Source: Lachnospiraceae bacterium | GTDB taxonomy: Bacteria; Bacillota; Clostridia; Lachnospirales; Lachnospiraceae | Assembly (NCBI GenBank): GCA_017380975.1 | Contig: JAFOCX010000285.1 | Span: forward strand, 1 to 12,385 | Length of the DNA stretch: 12,385 nucleotides | Reading direction: 5' to 3' | Shown here: positions 6,425 to 12,385 of the stretch, piece after piece | Layout: each line of letters starts with the position of its first letter | Numbering within the stretch: position 1 is the stretch's first letter | Notes under the pieces: generated by a model | Told to the model about the DNA's origin: nothing | The model's database searches: none | Seen by the model: the letters and a program-made list of their open reading frames with translations, nothing else | Position numbers and translations under genes: made by a program

Positions 6425-7309
6425 ATGACAGATTATATTATCCGTGCAACGGCTGCTGATGGTCAGGTGAGAGCATTTGCGGCTGTGACAAGAGAGATGG
6501 TTGAGACTGCCAGAGAATTTCACAACGCCAGCCCGGTAGCAACAGCAGCGCTTGGACGCCTTCTGACAGCCGGTGCTATGATGGGTGTTATGATGAAGGG
6601 AGAAAAGGATCTTCTGACACTTCGTATCGAATGTCAGGGACCGATCGAGGGCCTGATCGTAACAGCAAACGCTGCAGGCGACGTAAAGGGTTATGCATTT
6701 AATCCGGACGTTATGCTTCCGGCTAACGAACAGGGCAAATTAGACGTTGGCGGAGCGCTGGATCTTGGTGTTCTCAGCGTAATCAAGGATATCGGTTTAA
6801 AAGAGCCGTACATCGGCCAGACAATCCTTATGACCAGTGAGATCGCAGAAGATTTGACATACTATTATGCAAATTCTGAGCAGATCCCGTCTTCCGTAGC
6901 ACTTGGTGTTCTGATGAATAAGGACAATACGGTTCGTCAGGCAGGCGGATTTATCATCCAGCTTCTTCCGGGAGCAACGGATGAGATGATCGATATGCTT
7001 GAGAAACGTCTTGGTGAGATCACTTCCATCACATCCCTTCTGGATGCAGGAAAGACACCGGAAGAGATTCTGGAATATCTTCTTGGCGATTTCGGTCTTG
7101 AGATCCTGGATAAACTTCCGACAAGATTCCACTGTGACTGTACAAAAGACCGTGTGGAAAAGGCTCTGATCAGTGTCGGAAGAAAAGAACTTCAGGAAAT
7201 GATCGATGATGGAAAGACAGTAGAGTGTGGCTGTCAGTTCTGCAACAAGGTGTACACATTCGATGTAGAAGAGTTGAAAGATATGCTTGCAAAAGCAATC
7301 AGACCATAA
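6425..7309 (+). CDS. hslO: Hsp33 redox-regulated molecular chaperone
   Basis: A 294-residue Hsp33. In the reduced cell four cysteines hold zinc; oxidative plus unfolding stress releases zinc, forms disulfides and turns it into an ATP-independent holdase in the cytosol. The N-terminal substrate-binding core starts with the canonical MTDYIIRATA and includes NASPVATAALGRLL, CQGPIEGLIV and NPDVMLP. The C-terminal switch has C237-D-C239 (FHCDCTKDRV) and C270-Q-F-C273 (CQFCNKVYTF), a normal CxC...CxxC spacing; Cys268 is an additional cysteine next to the second pair. Length is normal. The start at 6425 is set by GAGAGG (6409-6414); a TTG codon at 6416 in the same frame abuts that site and is excluded. 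It follows the methyltransferase gene, probably in the same transcript, and ends at a strong terminator. Confidence 0.96.
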   Translation: MTDYIIRATAADGQVRAFAAVTREMVETAREFHNASPVATAALGRLLTAGAMMGVMMKGEKDLLTLRIECQGPIEGLIVTANAAGDVKGYAFNPDVMLPANEQGKLDVGGALDLGVLSVIKDIGLKEPYIGQTILMTSEIAEDLTYYYANSEQIPSSVALGVLMNKDNTVRQAGGFIIQLLPGATDEMIDMLEKRLGEITSITSLLDAGKTPEEILEYLLGDFGLEILDKLPTRFHCDCTKDRVEKALISVGRKELQEMIDDGKTVECGCQFCNKVYTFDVEELKDMLAKAIRP

Positions 7310-7322
7310 TTCAATCAATAAC

Positions 7323-7370
7323 AAAAATGGGCTGTTGCGAAACAAATCGTCTCGCAACAGCCCATTTTTC
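7323..7370. terminator. Strong bidirectional terminator between hslO and the cold-shock gene
   Basis: A perfect 18-base inverted repeat (7323-7340 with 7352-7369; core TGGGCTGTTGCGA) with an 11-base loop and A/T runs on both sides, so each strand reads a GC-rich hairpin followed by Ts. It ends hslO on the plus strand and, after about 80 bases of 3' UTR, the cold-shock gene on the minus strand. Confidence 0.93.
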
Positions 7371-7449
7371 TAATCCCGTTTGCTGCACTATATTTATACT
7401 AACTCTGATGTTACATGTTTAGATAAATGGTACAATGAGGAACGGCAGA

Positions 7450-7647
7450 TTATAATTTGGTTACGTTTACTGCCTGCGGTCCTTTAGCTCCTTCGATCAC
7501 GTCGAACTCAACTTCTGCACCTTCGTCCAGAGTTTTGAAGCCTTCCATGTTAAGACCGGAGTAATGAACGAATACATCGTTTCCAGCTGCGTCGCAGATG
7601 AAACCGTAACCCTTCTGGTTATTGAACCACTTAACTGTACCTTTCAT
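7450..7647 (-). CDS. Cold-shock domain protein (Csp family)
   Basis: A 65-residue single-domain cold-shock protein, the usual length. It forms a five-stranded OB barrel that binds single-stranded RNA and DNA and acts as an RNA chaperone. RNP1 KGYGFI is at 12-17 and RNP2 VFVHY at 25-29; the N-terminal GTVKWFN and the end [10 protein letters not shown] are also canonical. Start at 7647 follows GGAGGT (7655-7660) at 7 bases. The gene has its own promoter and a 5' UTR of about 47 bases, far shorter than that of E. coli cspA, beginning with a tight hairpin. It is read alone and ends at the shared terminator at 7323-7370. Whether it is cold-induced or constitutive cannot be told. Confidence 0.96.
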   Translation of the reverse strand: MKGTVKWFNNQKGYGFICDAAGNDVFVHYSGLNMEGFKTLDEGAEVEFDVIEGAKGPQAVNVTKL

Positions 7648-7674
7648 GTTTGATACCTCCGAATAAATAACATG

Positions 7675-7692
7675 CTATAGTGTTTACTATAG
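7675..7692 (-). promoter_or_regulatory. Hairpin at the very 5' end of the cold-shock mRNA
   Basis: CTATAGT and ACTATAG (7686-7692 and 7675-7681) form a perfect 7-base inverted repeat with a 4-base loop. It lies about 3 to 20 bases after the predicted start of transcription on the minus strand. It could be a 5'-protective RNA hairpin or, in DNA, an operator overlapping the initially transcribed region. Confidence 0.55.
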
Positions 7693-7701
7693 CTACCAAC
7701 T

Positions 7702-7730
7702 ACGATACCATATTTTGGAGGCAATGTCAA
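7702..7730 (-). promoter_or_regulatory. Promoter of the cold-shock gene
   Basis: On the minus strand a consensus TTGACA (7725-7730), 17-base spacer and TATCGT (7702-7707) preceded by TGG, an extended -10. Start of transcription would be near 7695. Confidence 0.8.
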
Positions 7731-7787
7731 ACCGAATCGTGTGAAAGATTTTGCTATTAATTTGAAAAAGGTGGAAATTGATTCTTA

Positions 7788-8366
7788 ATGAAGAATGATA
7801 AATTGAATTTTCAAGACAAAAAGAGAAATAACGCATGGAGGCATTTTATAACAATTACTCAACATAAATGGGTTGTGCTCAAGGGATGTTTCCGTGTCGG
7901 CCTTTATAAACAGGGATTGCTCCATGATCTTTCCAAGTATACCTGGGAGGAATTTAGGACCGGAGTTCAATACTACCAGGGGAACAGAAGTCCTAATGCA
8001 GCCGAAAAAGAGGAAAAAGGATATTCTTCCGCATGGCTGCATCATAAAGGCAGAAATAAGCATCATTTTGAATACTGGATGGACGTTGGCATGAAGGACC
8101 AGAACTGGAAAGTGATCGGTGTGAAGATGCCTGTCAATTATTTGATGGAGATGGTCATGGACCGTATTGCAGCATGCAAGATCTACCAGGGCAAGAATTA
8201 TACAGATGATATGCCGTATGCTTATTTTGCGCGAAGCAAAGATTACATTACGATGCATCCGGAAACGAAAGCAATGCTGGAAGAAATCTTGCTGATGCTG
8301 AAGGAAAAGGGTGAGAAAAAGACCTTTGCATATATTCGAAAGCTTTTGAAGCAGGGAACGTATTAA
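7788..8366 (+). CDS. DUF5662 family protein (HD-like residue pattern)
   Basis: A 192-residue protein I recognise as DUF5662, a family without known function that is common in Firmicutes. Its hallmark stretches are QGLLHDLSKYTWEEF (42-56) and GYSSAWLHHKGRNKHHFEYW (78-97). The order His26, His46-Asp47, His85-His86, His92-His93 and Asp125 resembles the metal ligands of HD-domain phosphohydrolases, so a metal-dependent hydrolase is a reasonable but unproven guess. No signal peptide or membrane segment is seen. Start at 7788 is the first ATG after an in-frame stop at 7779; the ribosome site AGGTGG (7769-7774) is 13 bases away, rather long, so translation may be modest. Asparagine is mostly AAT, unlike the SEC-C gene. 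I found no good promoter; a TATTAA extended -10 at 7755-7760 lacks a -35. It converges on the exonuclease gene. Confidence 0.8.
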   Translation: MKNDKLNFQDKKRNNAWRHFITITQHKWVVLKGCFRVGLYKQGLLHDLSKYTWEEFRTGVQYYQGNRSPNAAEKEEKGYSSAWLHHKGRNKHHFEYWMDVGMKDQNWKVIGVKMPVNYLMEMVMDRIAACKIYQGKNYTDDMPYAYFARSKDYITMHPETKAMLEEILLMLKEKGEKKTFAYIRKLLKQGTY

Positions 8367-8380
8367 TATGACAAACAGAA

Positions 8381-8421
8381 ACCGCCCGTGCGGTCAGTGA
8401 TATTGCTGATCAACGGGCGGT
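8381..8421 (-). terminator. Terminator of the exonuclease gene, overlapping its last codons
   Basis: ACCGCCCGT (8381-8389) and ACGGGCGGT (8413-8421) form a perfect 9-base GC-rich stem; the intervening 23 bases contain a small TCAG/CTGA hairpin. Read on the minus strand it is followed by TTTCTGTTTG, a usable though imperfect T-run. On the plus strand the stem is followed by A-rich sequence, so termination of the DUF5662 gene here is less certain. The arm at 8413-8421 encodes the final Thr-Ala-Arg of the exonuclease and directly abuts its stop codon. Confidence 0.65.
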
Positions 8422-9498
8422 AAAAATATCTTTTAAGAGTCTGTGGATGTAGCGGTTCAAAGTTTTATTGTCAGAAAAGCAATCCGGACAGAATTCAAAA
8501 AAGCAGGTCTTATCTTTGCATGAGTTTTTAAAATCCGGTGTCCAAAATGGTTCCGGCTGAGGAAGGAAGGTTCCGGATTTTTTGGTATAACAAGTTTCTT
8601 TGGTTGCTTTAACTTTTGCATCCCGGTCTACATATTCACCGACACTTTTATGGATGGCGGTGTCTTCGTAGATCAGGTAATAATAATCTTTGTAGTTCGG
8701 GTAGAAATATTTTAAGGTTCCTTCATAAAGCCGAACGGAGAGCGTGAGTCTGTTCTTATCAGCTTTTAGCGTGTAAGAAGGGACGGAGGCGCCGATGGAT
8801 ACCGGGAGGCAAGTGGATGCATCACAGCAAAGTGTAAGAAGCACTCTGGAGGATTCACCTGACACTTTTTTCAGTTCTAAAAGGGAAAAGTCCTGATCAA
8901 AGAAATCCGGGTAGTGAAGGATCGGAAGAAGCTTTGGCATACCTTTCAGGTCATCTTCATTGTGCAGCAGCAACAACTTTAACAGATAAGGATCTTTTGT
9001 CTGCAGATATTCCGCATAGACTTCGATCAACTGTCCGCCGGTGTATTTGTCATCTCGACTGATCCCAAGGAAGGTTTCGATGGATTTCTGCTTGAGGTTT
9101 TCAAGCCCGAGATGTTTTTTGTATGGTTTGATGCGCTTGTAAATATCGATGCTTTCCAGATGGTCAAAGGAATGAGGAAGCCTCAATGCATGACAGCGCT
9201 TTTCGATGAACGGAATATCGAAGGTATCACCGTTAAAATGAACCAGGGTTTGATAGTTATTGGCAAATGCAAAAAAAGTGTCAATAACTTCTGTTTCCGC
9301 TTCCTTGCTGTCGGCAAACCACTGGATAAAATGTGCAGAAGTTTCTGTAAAATAGACGCATCCGATCAGATATACTTGATTGTAATCTCCGGAAAAACCG
9401 GTAGTCTCTATATCAAAAAACAGAAGTTCTTCTCGTTTTCCCAAGTTGGAAAGCGGATAAGATTCTTCAAATAGAAATTCTTTATCGATGGTGATCAT
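8410..9498 (-). CDS. YprB-like ribonuclease H-fold (DEDD) 3'-5' exonuclease
   Basis: A 362-residue protein with an N-terminal RNase H-like DEDD exonuclease domain (about 20-200) of the YprB/RNase_H_2 group. Exo I is LLFFDIETTGF (Asp29, Glu31), Exo II is LVHFNGDTFDIPF (Asp91/Asp94), and Exo III is LLLLHNEDDL (residues 175-184), where the acid is probably Asp182 or Asp183. These acids bind two metals for 3'-5' cleavage of nucleic acid; the natural substrate is not known. The C-terminal ~160 residues are not assigned and hold cysteines at 303, 327, 332, 337 and 340. Length is a little under that of B. subtilis YprB as I recall it. Start at 9498 follows GGAG (9504-9507) at 5 bases. It is divergent from ruvAB with its own strong promoter, which suggests but does not prove a DNA-repair role. 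Confidence 0.85.
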   Translation of the reverse strand: MITIDKEFLFEESYPLSNLGKREELLFFDIETTGFSGDYNQVYLIGCVYFTETSAHFIQWFADSKEAETEVIDTFFAFANNYQTLVHFNGDTFDIPFIEKRCHALRLPHSFDHLESIDIYKRIKPYKKHLGLENLKQKSIETFLGISRDDKYTGGQLIEVYAEYLQTKDPYLLKLLLLHNEDDLKGMPKLLPILHYPDFFDQDFSLLELKKVSGESSRVLLTLCCDASTCLPVSIGASVPSYTLKADKNRLTLSVRLYEGTLKYFYPNYKDYYYLIYEDTAIHKSVGEYVDRDAKVKATKETCYTKKSGTFLPQPEPFWTPDFKNSCKDKTCFFEFCPDCFSDNKTLNRYIHRLLKDIFTAR

Positions 9499-9527
9499 AT
9501 AAGCTCCAAAATCTTTTGTTTTTTGAT

Positions 9528-9556
9528 AGTATAAGTGGTTTTTGTAAAGAAGTCAA
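9528..9556 (-). promoter_or_regulatory. Promoter of the exonuclease gene
   Basis: Minus-strand TTGACT (9551-9556), 17-base spacer, TATACT (9528-9533): each hexamer has five of six consensus bases. Start of transcription near 9521 gives a short leader of about 23 bases. Confidence 0.8.
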
Positions 9557-9562
9557 TCAAAC

Positions 9563-9576
9563 AGAAAATTTGTTCG
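9563..9576. promoter_or_regulatory. Degenerate LexA (DinR)-box-like sequence
   Basis: AGAAAATTTGTTCG matches the Gram-positive SOS box CGAACATATGTTCG at 11 of 14 positions; the right half GTTCG is perfect but the left half has AGAAA in place of CGAAC. It sits 6 bases upstream of the exonuclease -35 and 18 bases upstream of the ruvA -35. ruvAB is SOS-controlled in many bacteria, which makes the position meaningful, but the left half is weak. Confidence 0.25.
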
Positions 9577-9594
9577 ATTCTTTTCTGCGATGAC

Positions 9595-9623
9595 TTGCAA
9601 AGATTTGGGGGCTATGGTATGAT
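9595..9623 (+). promoter_or_regulatory. Promoter of the ruvA-ruvB-zapA operon
   Basis: TTGCAA (9595-9600), 17-base spacer, TATGAT (9618-9623) preceded by TGG (extended -10). Start of transcription near 9630, about 46 bases before the ruvA start. Confidence 0.75.
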
Positions 9624-9632
9624 TCTTATGGT

Positions 9633-9647
9633 GGTCATTTTGTGACC
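9633..9647 (+). promoter_or_regulatory. Short inverted repeat at the 5' end of the ruvA leader
   Basis: GGTCA (9633-9637) and TGACC (9643-9647) around TTTTG: a 5-base-pair hairpin starting only a few bases after the predicted start of transcription. Weak on its own. Confidence 0.3.
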
Positions 9648-9675
9648 GGATGAGAGTATGACGGAGGAAGATTGC

Positions 9676-10290
9676 GTGATTTCATATGTAAAAGGATCTC
9701 TTACAGAGAAATTTGAAGATTCAGTCATCGTAGAAGCCGGCGGGATCGGATATCGGATCTTCGTACCGACTTCTGTTCTGGAGCATTTGCCGAAGACGGG
9801 GGAGACTGTGAAAATCTATACATATTTTAGTGTGCGCGAAGATGCCATGAGTCTGTATGGGTTCTTATCCAGACAGGATCTGGAGATGTTCCGTCAGCTG
9901 ATCGGTGTCAATGGTGTGGGACCGAAGAGTGCTCTCGGAATTCTTTCTGCGTTAAGTCCGGATGTACTGCGTCTTGCTGTGATCTCCGGAGATGCGAAAG
10001 CAATCTCAAAAGCTCCGGGCGTAGGAAGCAAGACTGCTCAGAGGATCATCCTGGACCTGAAAGACAAGGTAAAGGCGGAGGATATTCTGGACGGATATAC
10101 AGAACCGATTTCCGGTCATGGTGAGGTTTCCAATGTCGGAGCGATCGGAAAAGAGGCCATTGAGGCGCTGACTGCTCTCGGATATTCCGCATCCGAAGCA
10201 TCGGGCGTGGTGAAAAAAGTTACAATTACAGAGTCAATGACAGCCGAAGATGTTTTAAAGGCAGCATTAAAACATCTGGCATTTTTATAG
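9676..10290 (+). CDS. ruvA: Holliday junction branch migration protein RuvA
   Basis: A 204-residue RuvA, normal length. A tetramer binds the four-way junction and loads the RuvB motors. Domain I (about 1-62) is the OB-fold beginning MISYVKGSL. Domain II carries two helix-hairpin-helix motifs, IGVNGVGPK (76-84) and PGVGSKT (114-120), for backbone binding. A flexible linker (about 140-155) leads to domain III (IGKEAIEALTALGY to the C-terminus), which contacts RuvB. The start is GTG at 9676, with GGAGG (9663-9667) 8 bases upstream and the family's usual first residues following. An in-frame ATG at 9658 would place that ribosome site inside the gene and adds six unconserved residues. ruvB starts 10 bases after the stop. 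Confidence 0.96.
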   Translation: MISYVKGSLTEKFEDSVIVEAGGIGYRIFVPTSVLEHLPKTGETVKIYTYFSVREDAMSLYGFLSRQDLEMFRQLIGVNGVGPKSALGILSALSPDVLRLAVISGDAKAISKAPGVGSKTAQRIILDLKDKVKAEDILDGYTEPISGHGEVSNVGAIGKEAIEALTALGYSASEASGVVKKVTITESMTAEDVLKAALKHLAFL

Positions 10291-10300
10291 GTAGGTTCCC

Positions 10301-11296
10301 ATGAGTCGAAAAATTATCACTACAGAAGTGACAGAGGAAGATAAGAAGATAGAAGGTTCTTTGAGACCTCAGCATTTAAATGAATATATCGGCCAGGAAA
10401 AGATCAAGTCTACACTGAAGATCTTTATTGATGCTGCAAAGAATCGCGGAGAAGCATTGGATCACGTGCTCTTTTACGGTCCTCCGGGGTTGGGAAAGAC
10501 AACACTTTGCGGGATCATCGCGAACGAGATGGGAGTCAACATGAAAGTCACTTCCGGTCCGGCGATCGAGAAACCAGGCGAGATGGCTGCAATCCTGAAC
10601 AATCTGCAGGAGGGAGATGTGCTCTTTGTGGATGAGATCCACAGACTGAACCGCCAGGTGGAAGAAGTTTTGTATCCGGCGATGGAAGATTTTGCCATTG
10701 ATATCATGCTTGGCAAGGATTCTTCTGCGAGATCGATCCGTTTGGAGCTTCCGAAGTTCACCCTGGTTGGTGCGACGACAAGAGCCGGACTCTTGACTGC
10801 TCCGCTCAGAGACCGATTTGGTGTGGTTCAGAGAATGGATTTTTATTCTCCGGAAGAACTTAGTATTATTGTAAAGCGGTCCGCAAAGGTACTCGGTGTA
10901 GAGATCGAGGACAGCGGTGCATATGAGATCGCGAGACGATCCAGAGGAACCCCGCGTCTTGCAAACCGTTTGCTGAAGAGAGTTCGTGATTTTGCCCAGG
11001 TAAAATACGATGGTGTGATCACAAAAGCAGTGGCGGATTTTGCTCTGGACATTCTGGATGTGGATAAACTGGGACTGGACAATAACGACAGAACCATTCT
11101 TCTGACATTGATCCAGAAGTTTGGCGGCGGTCCGGTCGGTCTGGATACATTGGCAGCAGCCATCGGTGAAGATGCAGGAACCCTGGAAGATGTATATGAA
11201 CCGTATCTTCTGATGAACGGACTGATCAATCGCACCCCGCGCGGCCGTATGGCGACAGAACTTGCATATCGTCATTTAGGAATTACGAAGGAATAA
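10301..11296 (+). CDS. ruvB: Holliday junction branch migration ATPase RuvB
   Basis: A 331-residue AAA+ motor; hexameric rings pump DNA through the RuvA-bound junction using ATP. Visible landmarks are [13 protein letters not shown] (20-32), Walker A GPPGLGKT (60-67), Walker [10 protein letters not shown] (108-116), sensor 1 GATTRAGLL (157-165), the arginine-finger region PLRDRFG (Arg170/Arg172), sensor 2 [12 protein letters not shown], and a C-terminal winged helix ending in the family signature TPRGRMAT. All key residues are intact and the length is normal. The start at 10301 follows a modest TAGGTAGGT site overlapping the ruvA stop, consistent with translational coupling. RuvC is not adjacent, as is usual in Firmicutes, where RecU resolves junctions. 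Confidence 0.98.
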   Translation: MSRKIITTEVTEEDKKIEGSLRPQHLNEYIGQEKIKSTLKIFIDAAKNRGEALDHVLFYGPPGLGKTTLCGIIANEMGVNMKVTSGPAIEKPGEMAAILNNLQEGDVLFVDEIHRLNRQVEEVLYPAMEDFAIDIMLGKDSSARSIRLELPKFTLVGATTRAGLLTAPLRDRFGVVQRMDFYSPEELSIIVKRSAKVLGVEIEDSGAYEIARRSRGTPRLANRLLKRVRDFAQVKYDGVITKAVADFALDILDVDKLGLDNNDRTILLTLIQKFGGGPVGLDTLAAAIGEDAGTLEDVYEPYLLMNGLINRTPRGRMATELAYRHLGITKE

Positions 11297-11344
11297 ACAT
11301 ATTTTATATTTGACATAGATTTTACGAATCAGGAGTTACAGACA

Positions 11345-11680
11345 ATGGATAAAAAGAACTATACAGAAGTACTGATCGATGGAAATATTTACACTTTAGG
11401 CGGTTCTGAGGAACAGGAGTATCTTCAGAAAGTTGCGGCATATATCAACCAGAAGATCGGTATTTTAAAGGCGCAGCCGGGCTTTACCAGACAGAATAAA
11501 GATTATCAGGAAGTGATGATCTATCTGAATCTGGCAGACGATTATTTCAAAACTCTTCAGGAAGCTAAGATGCTCCGTGCCCAGAAGAATGATCTGGAAA
11601 AGGAAATCTACAGCCTGAAGCATGAACTGATCGGTGTTCAGATGAAACTGGATGCCCAGATGGAGAAAAACGAGAAATAG
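11345..11680 (+). CDS. zapA: Cell division protein ZapA
   Basis: A 111-residue ZapA, which binds FtsZ and bundles protofilaments at the division site. The N-terminal globular part reads TEVLIDGNIYTLGGSEEQEYLQKVAAY (7-33), the typical strand-strand-helix start; QEVMIYLNLADDYF (55-68) continues into a long charged helix (about 70-111) that should form the antiparallel coiled-coil tetramer. Start at 11345 follows AGGAG (11331-11335) at 9 bases. It lies 48 bases after ruvB with no credible promoter or terminator between, so it is likely expressed from the ruv promoter. A strong hairpin follows. Confidence 0.92.
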   Translation: MDKKNYTEVLIDGNIYTLGGSEEQEYLQKVAAYINQKIGILKAQPGFTRQNKDYQEVMIYLNLADDYFKTLQEAKMLRAQKNDLEKEIYSLKHELIGVQMKLDAQMEKNEK

Positions 11681-11686
11681 TTTTGA

Positions 11687-11718
11687 GGCTGCCGCATAGT
11701 GTTATGCTGCGGCCTTTT
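11687..11718 (+). terminator. Rho-independent terminator after zapA
   Basis: GGCTGCCGCATA (11687-11698) pairs with TATGCTGCGGCC (11703-11714) with one mismatch and one G-U around a GTGT loop, followed by TTTT and further T-rich sequence. It closes the ruvA-ruvB-zapA transcript, though the short T-run may let some transcription pass into the next gene. Confidence 0.8.
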
Positions 11719-11790
11719 GTACCCTTATGATTCTGTGTGAAAAGACAGTCTGTACGGAGCACAGATGTGTGGATAATAGTGGAGGAAGAT

Positions 11791-12385
11791 ATGGGAAAGA
11801 GGAATGTGGAGATCCTTGCGCCGGCGGGATCCTTTGAGAGCATGGTGGCAGCAGTCAATGCAGGTGCAGATGCGGTCTACATCGGAGGAAGCCGTTTCGG
11901 TGCCAGAGCTTATGCAAACAACCTGGACGAAGAGATGATGATCCGTGCCATTGACTATGTGCATTTGCATGGTGCGAAAATTTATATGACGGTAAATACG
12001 CTGGTAAAAGAGAAGGAACTTCCGGATCTCTACGAGTACTTAAAGCCGTACTATGAAGCCGGTCTGGATGCGGTGATCGTGCAGGACCTTGGCGTATTCC
12101 GTTATGTGCGTGAGCATTTTCCGAAGATGGATATTCATGTGAGCACACAGATGACTGTAACCGGAAAATACAGCGCATCGAAATTAAAAGAGATGGGAGC
12201 AGTGCGAGTGGTGCCGGCCCGTGAACTGACATTGGGAGAGATCCGAGAGATCTATGACGAGACAGGTCTTGAGATCGAGACTTTCGTTCATGGTGCTCTT
12301 TGCTATTGTTATTCCGGACAGTGTCTGTTTTCCAGCCTGATCGGAGGAAGAAGCGGAAACCGCGGCCGCTGTGCACAGCCGTGCC
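11791..12385 (+). CDS. Peptidase U32 family protein (3' end missing)
   Basis: The first 198 residues of a U32-family protein; the frame runs off the right edge. It opens with the family start VEILAPAGSFESMVAAVNAGADAVY (split here as VEILAPAGSF, 6-15, and NAGADAVYIGG, 23-33) and has MTVNT (66-70), DAVIVQDLG (93-101), HVSTQ (116-120) and the U32 signature with Cys171, Cys173 and Cys178 in FVHGALCYCYSGQC, then RGRCAQPC with Cys194 and Cys198. Despite the name, characterised members are mostly Fe-S-dependent RNA hydroxylation enzymes: TrhP makes 5-hydroxyuridine in tRNA and RlhA modifies 23S rRNA. Which subgroup this is depends on the missing C-terminus. Start at 11791 follows GGAGG (11781-11785). 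No clear promoter was found after the zapA terminator. Confidence 0.92.
   Translation, partial: MGKRNVEILAPAGSFESMVAAVNAGADAVYIGGSRFGARAYANNLDEEMMIRAIDYVHLHGAKIYMTVNTLVKEKELPDLYEYLKPYYEAGLDAVIVQDLGVFRYVREHFPKMDIHVSTQMTVTGKYSASKLKEMGAVRVVPARELTLGEIREIYDETGLEIETFVHGALCYCYSGQCLFSSLIGGRSGNRGRCAQPC

Noticed and set aside
7408..7436. TACAAT with extended TG on the plus strand, pointing into the 3' end of the cold-shock gene (possible antisense RNA)
   Set aside because: No acceptable -35 and no terminator or conserved structure downstream.
10376..11275. A 299-codon open frame on the minus strand across ruvB
   Set aside because: It is antisense to a fully conserved RuvB, has no family resemblance and no suitable ribosome site; a codon-bias shadow.
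11310..11315. TTGACA just upstream of zapA as a -35 element
   Set aside because: At 17 bases the -10 would fall in the zapA ribosome site and transcription would start at or after the start codon.
11855..12376. A 173-codon minus-strand frame in the U32 region
   Set aside because: The plus strand encodes an unmistakable U32 protein; the minus translation is Ser/His/Arg-rich and unlike any protein.

Overview
The window looks like ordinary chromosomal backbone of a Gram-positive anaerobe of the class Clostridia, most likely family Lachnospiraceae. This is an inference from strong GGAGG-type ribosome binding sites, TTGACA/TATAAT-type promoters, moderate GC, and the gene content: ruvA-ruvB-zapA followed by a U32 protein, a methyltransferase next to hslO, a small SEC-C protein, DUF5662, and DegV and EcsC families. 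I see no mobile element, CRISPR array, rRNA or tRNA gene, phage gene or toxin-antitoxin pair.

Layout. (1) 3-956: 3' end of an aldolase-domain protein with a C-terminal Rossmann-like region, converging through a shared terminator on (2) a minus-strand alpha/beta-hydrolase (1036-1866). (3) A divergent intergenic region leads to a DegV/FakB-type fatty-acid-binding protein (2071-2904), which has its own terminator. (4) A transglutaminase-like protein and an EcsC-family protein (3049-4894) form a two-gene operon; a cre-like inverted repeat lies just upstream of its promoter. (5) A small SEC-C protein (5018-5533) has a near-consensus promoter, a 5'-UTR hairpin, highly biased codons and a terminator. 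(6) A class I methyltransferase and the redox chaperone Hsp33 (5617-7309) end at a strong terminator shared with (7) a minus-strand cold-shock protein (7450-7647). (8) A DUF5662 protein (7788-8366) converges on (9) a minus-strand YprB-like DEDD exonuclease (8410-9498), which is divergent from (10) ruvA-ruvB-zapA (9676-11680) and, after a terminator, (11) the start of a peptidase U32-family protein that runs off the window (11791-12385).

How the genes work together. The clearest functional unit is DNA repair: RuvA and RuvB drive Holliday-junction branch migration, and a predicted 3'-5' exonuclease is transcribed from the opposite side of the same 176-base intergenic region, which also holds a degenerate LexA-box-like sequence. 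ZapA (Z-ring assembly) rides on the ruv transcript. Hsp33 and the cold-shock protein are stress-response genes. The remaining genes are uncharacterised or only family-level assignments.

I did not find a convincing new multi-gene system. The most useful leads are regulatory or at the level of single proteins: the apparently highly expressed SEC-C protein, hairpins next to the start sites of three promoters, a terminator stem built from the last codons of the exonuclease gene, the aldolase/Rossmann fusion, and the HD-like residue pattern in DUF5662. All intergenic stretches are shorter than 300 bases.
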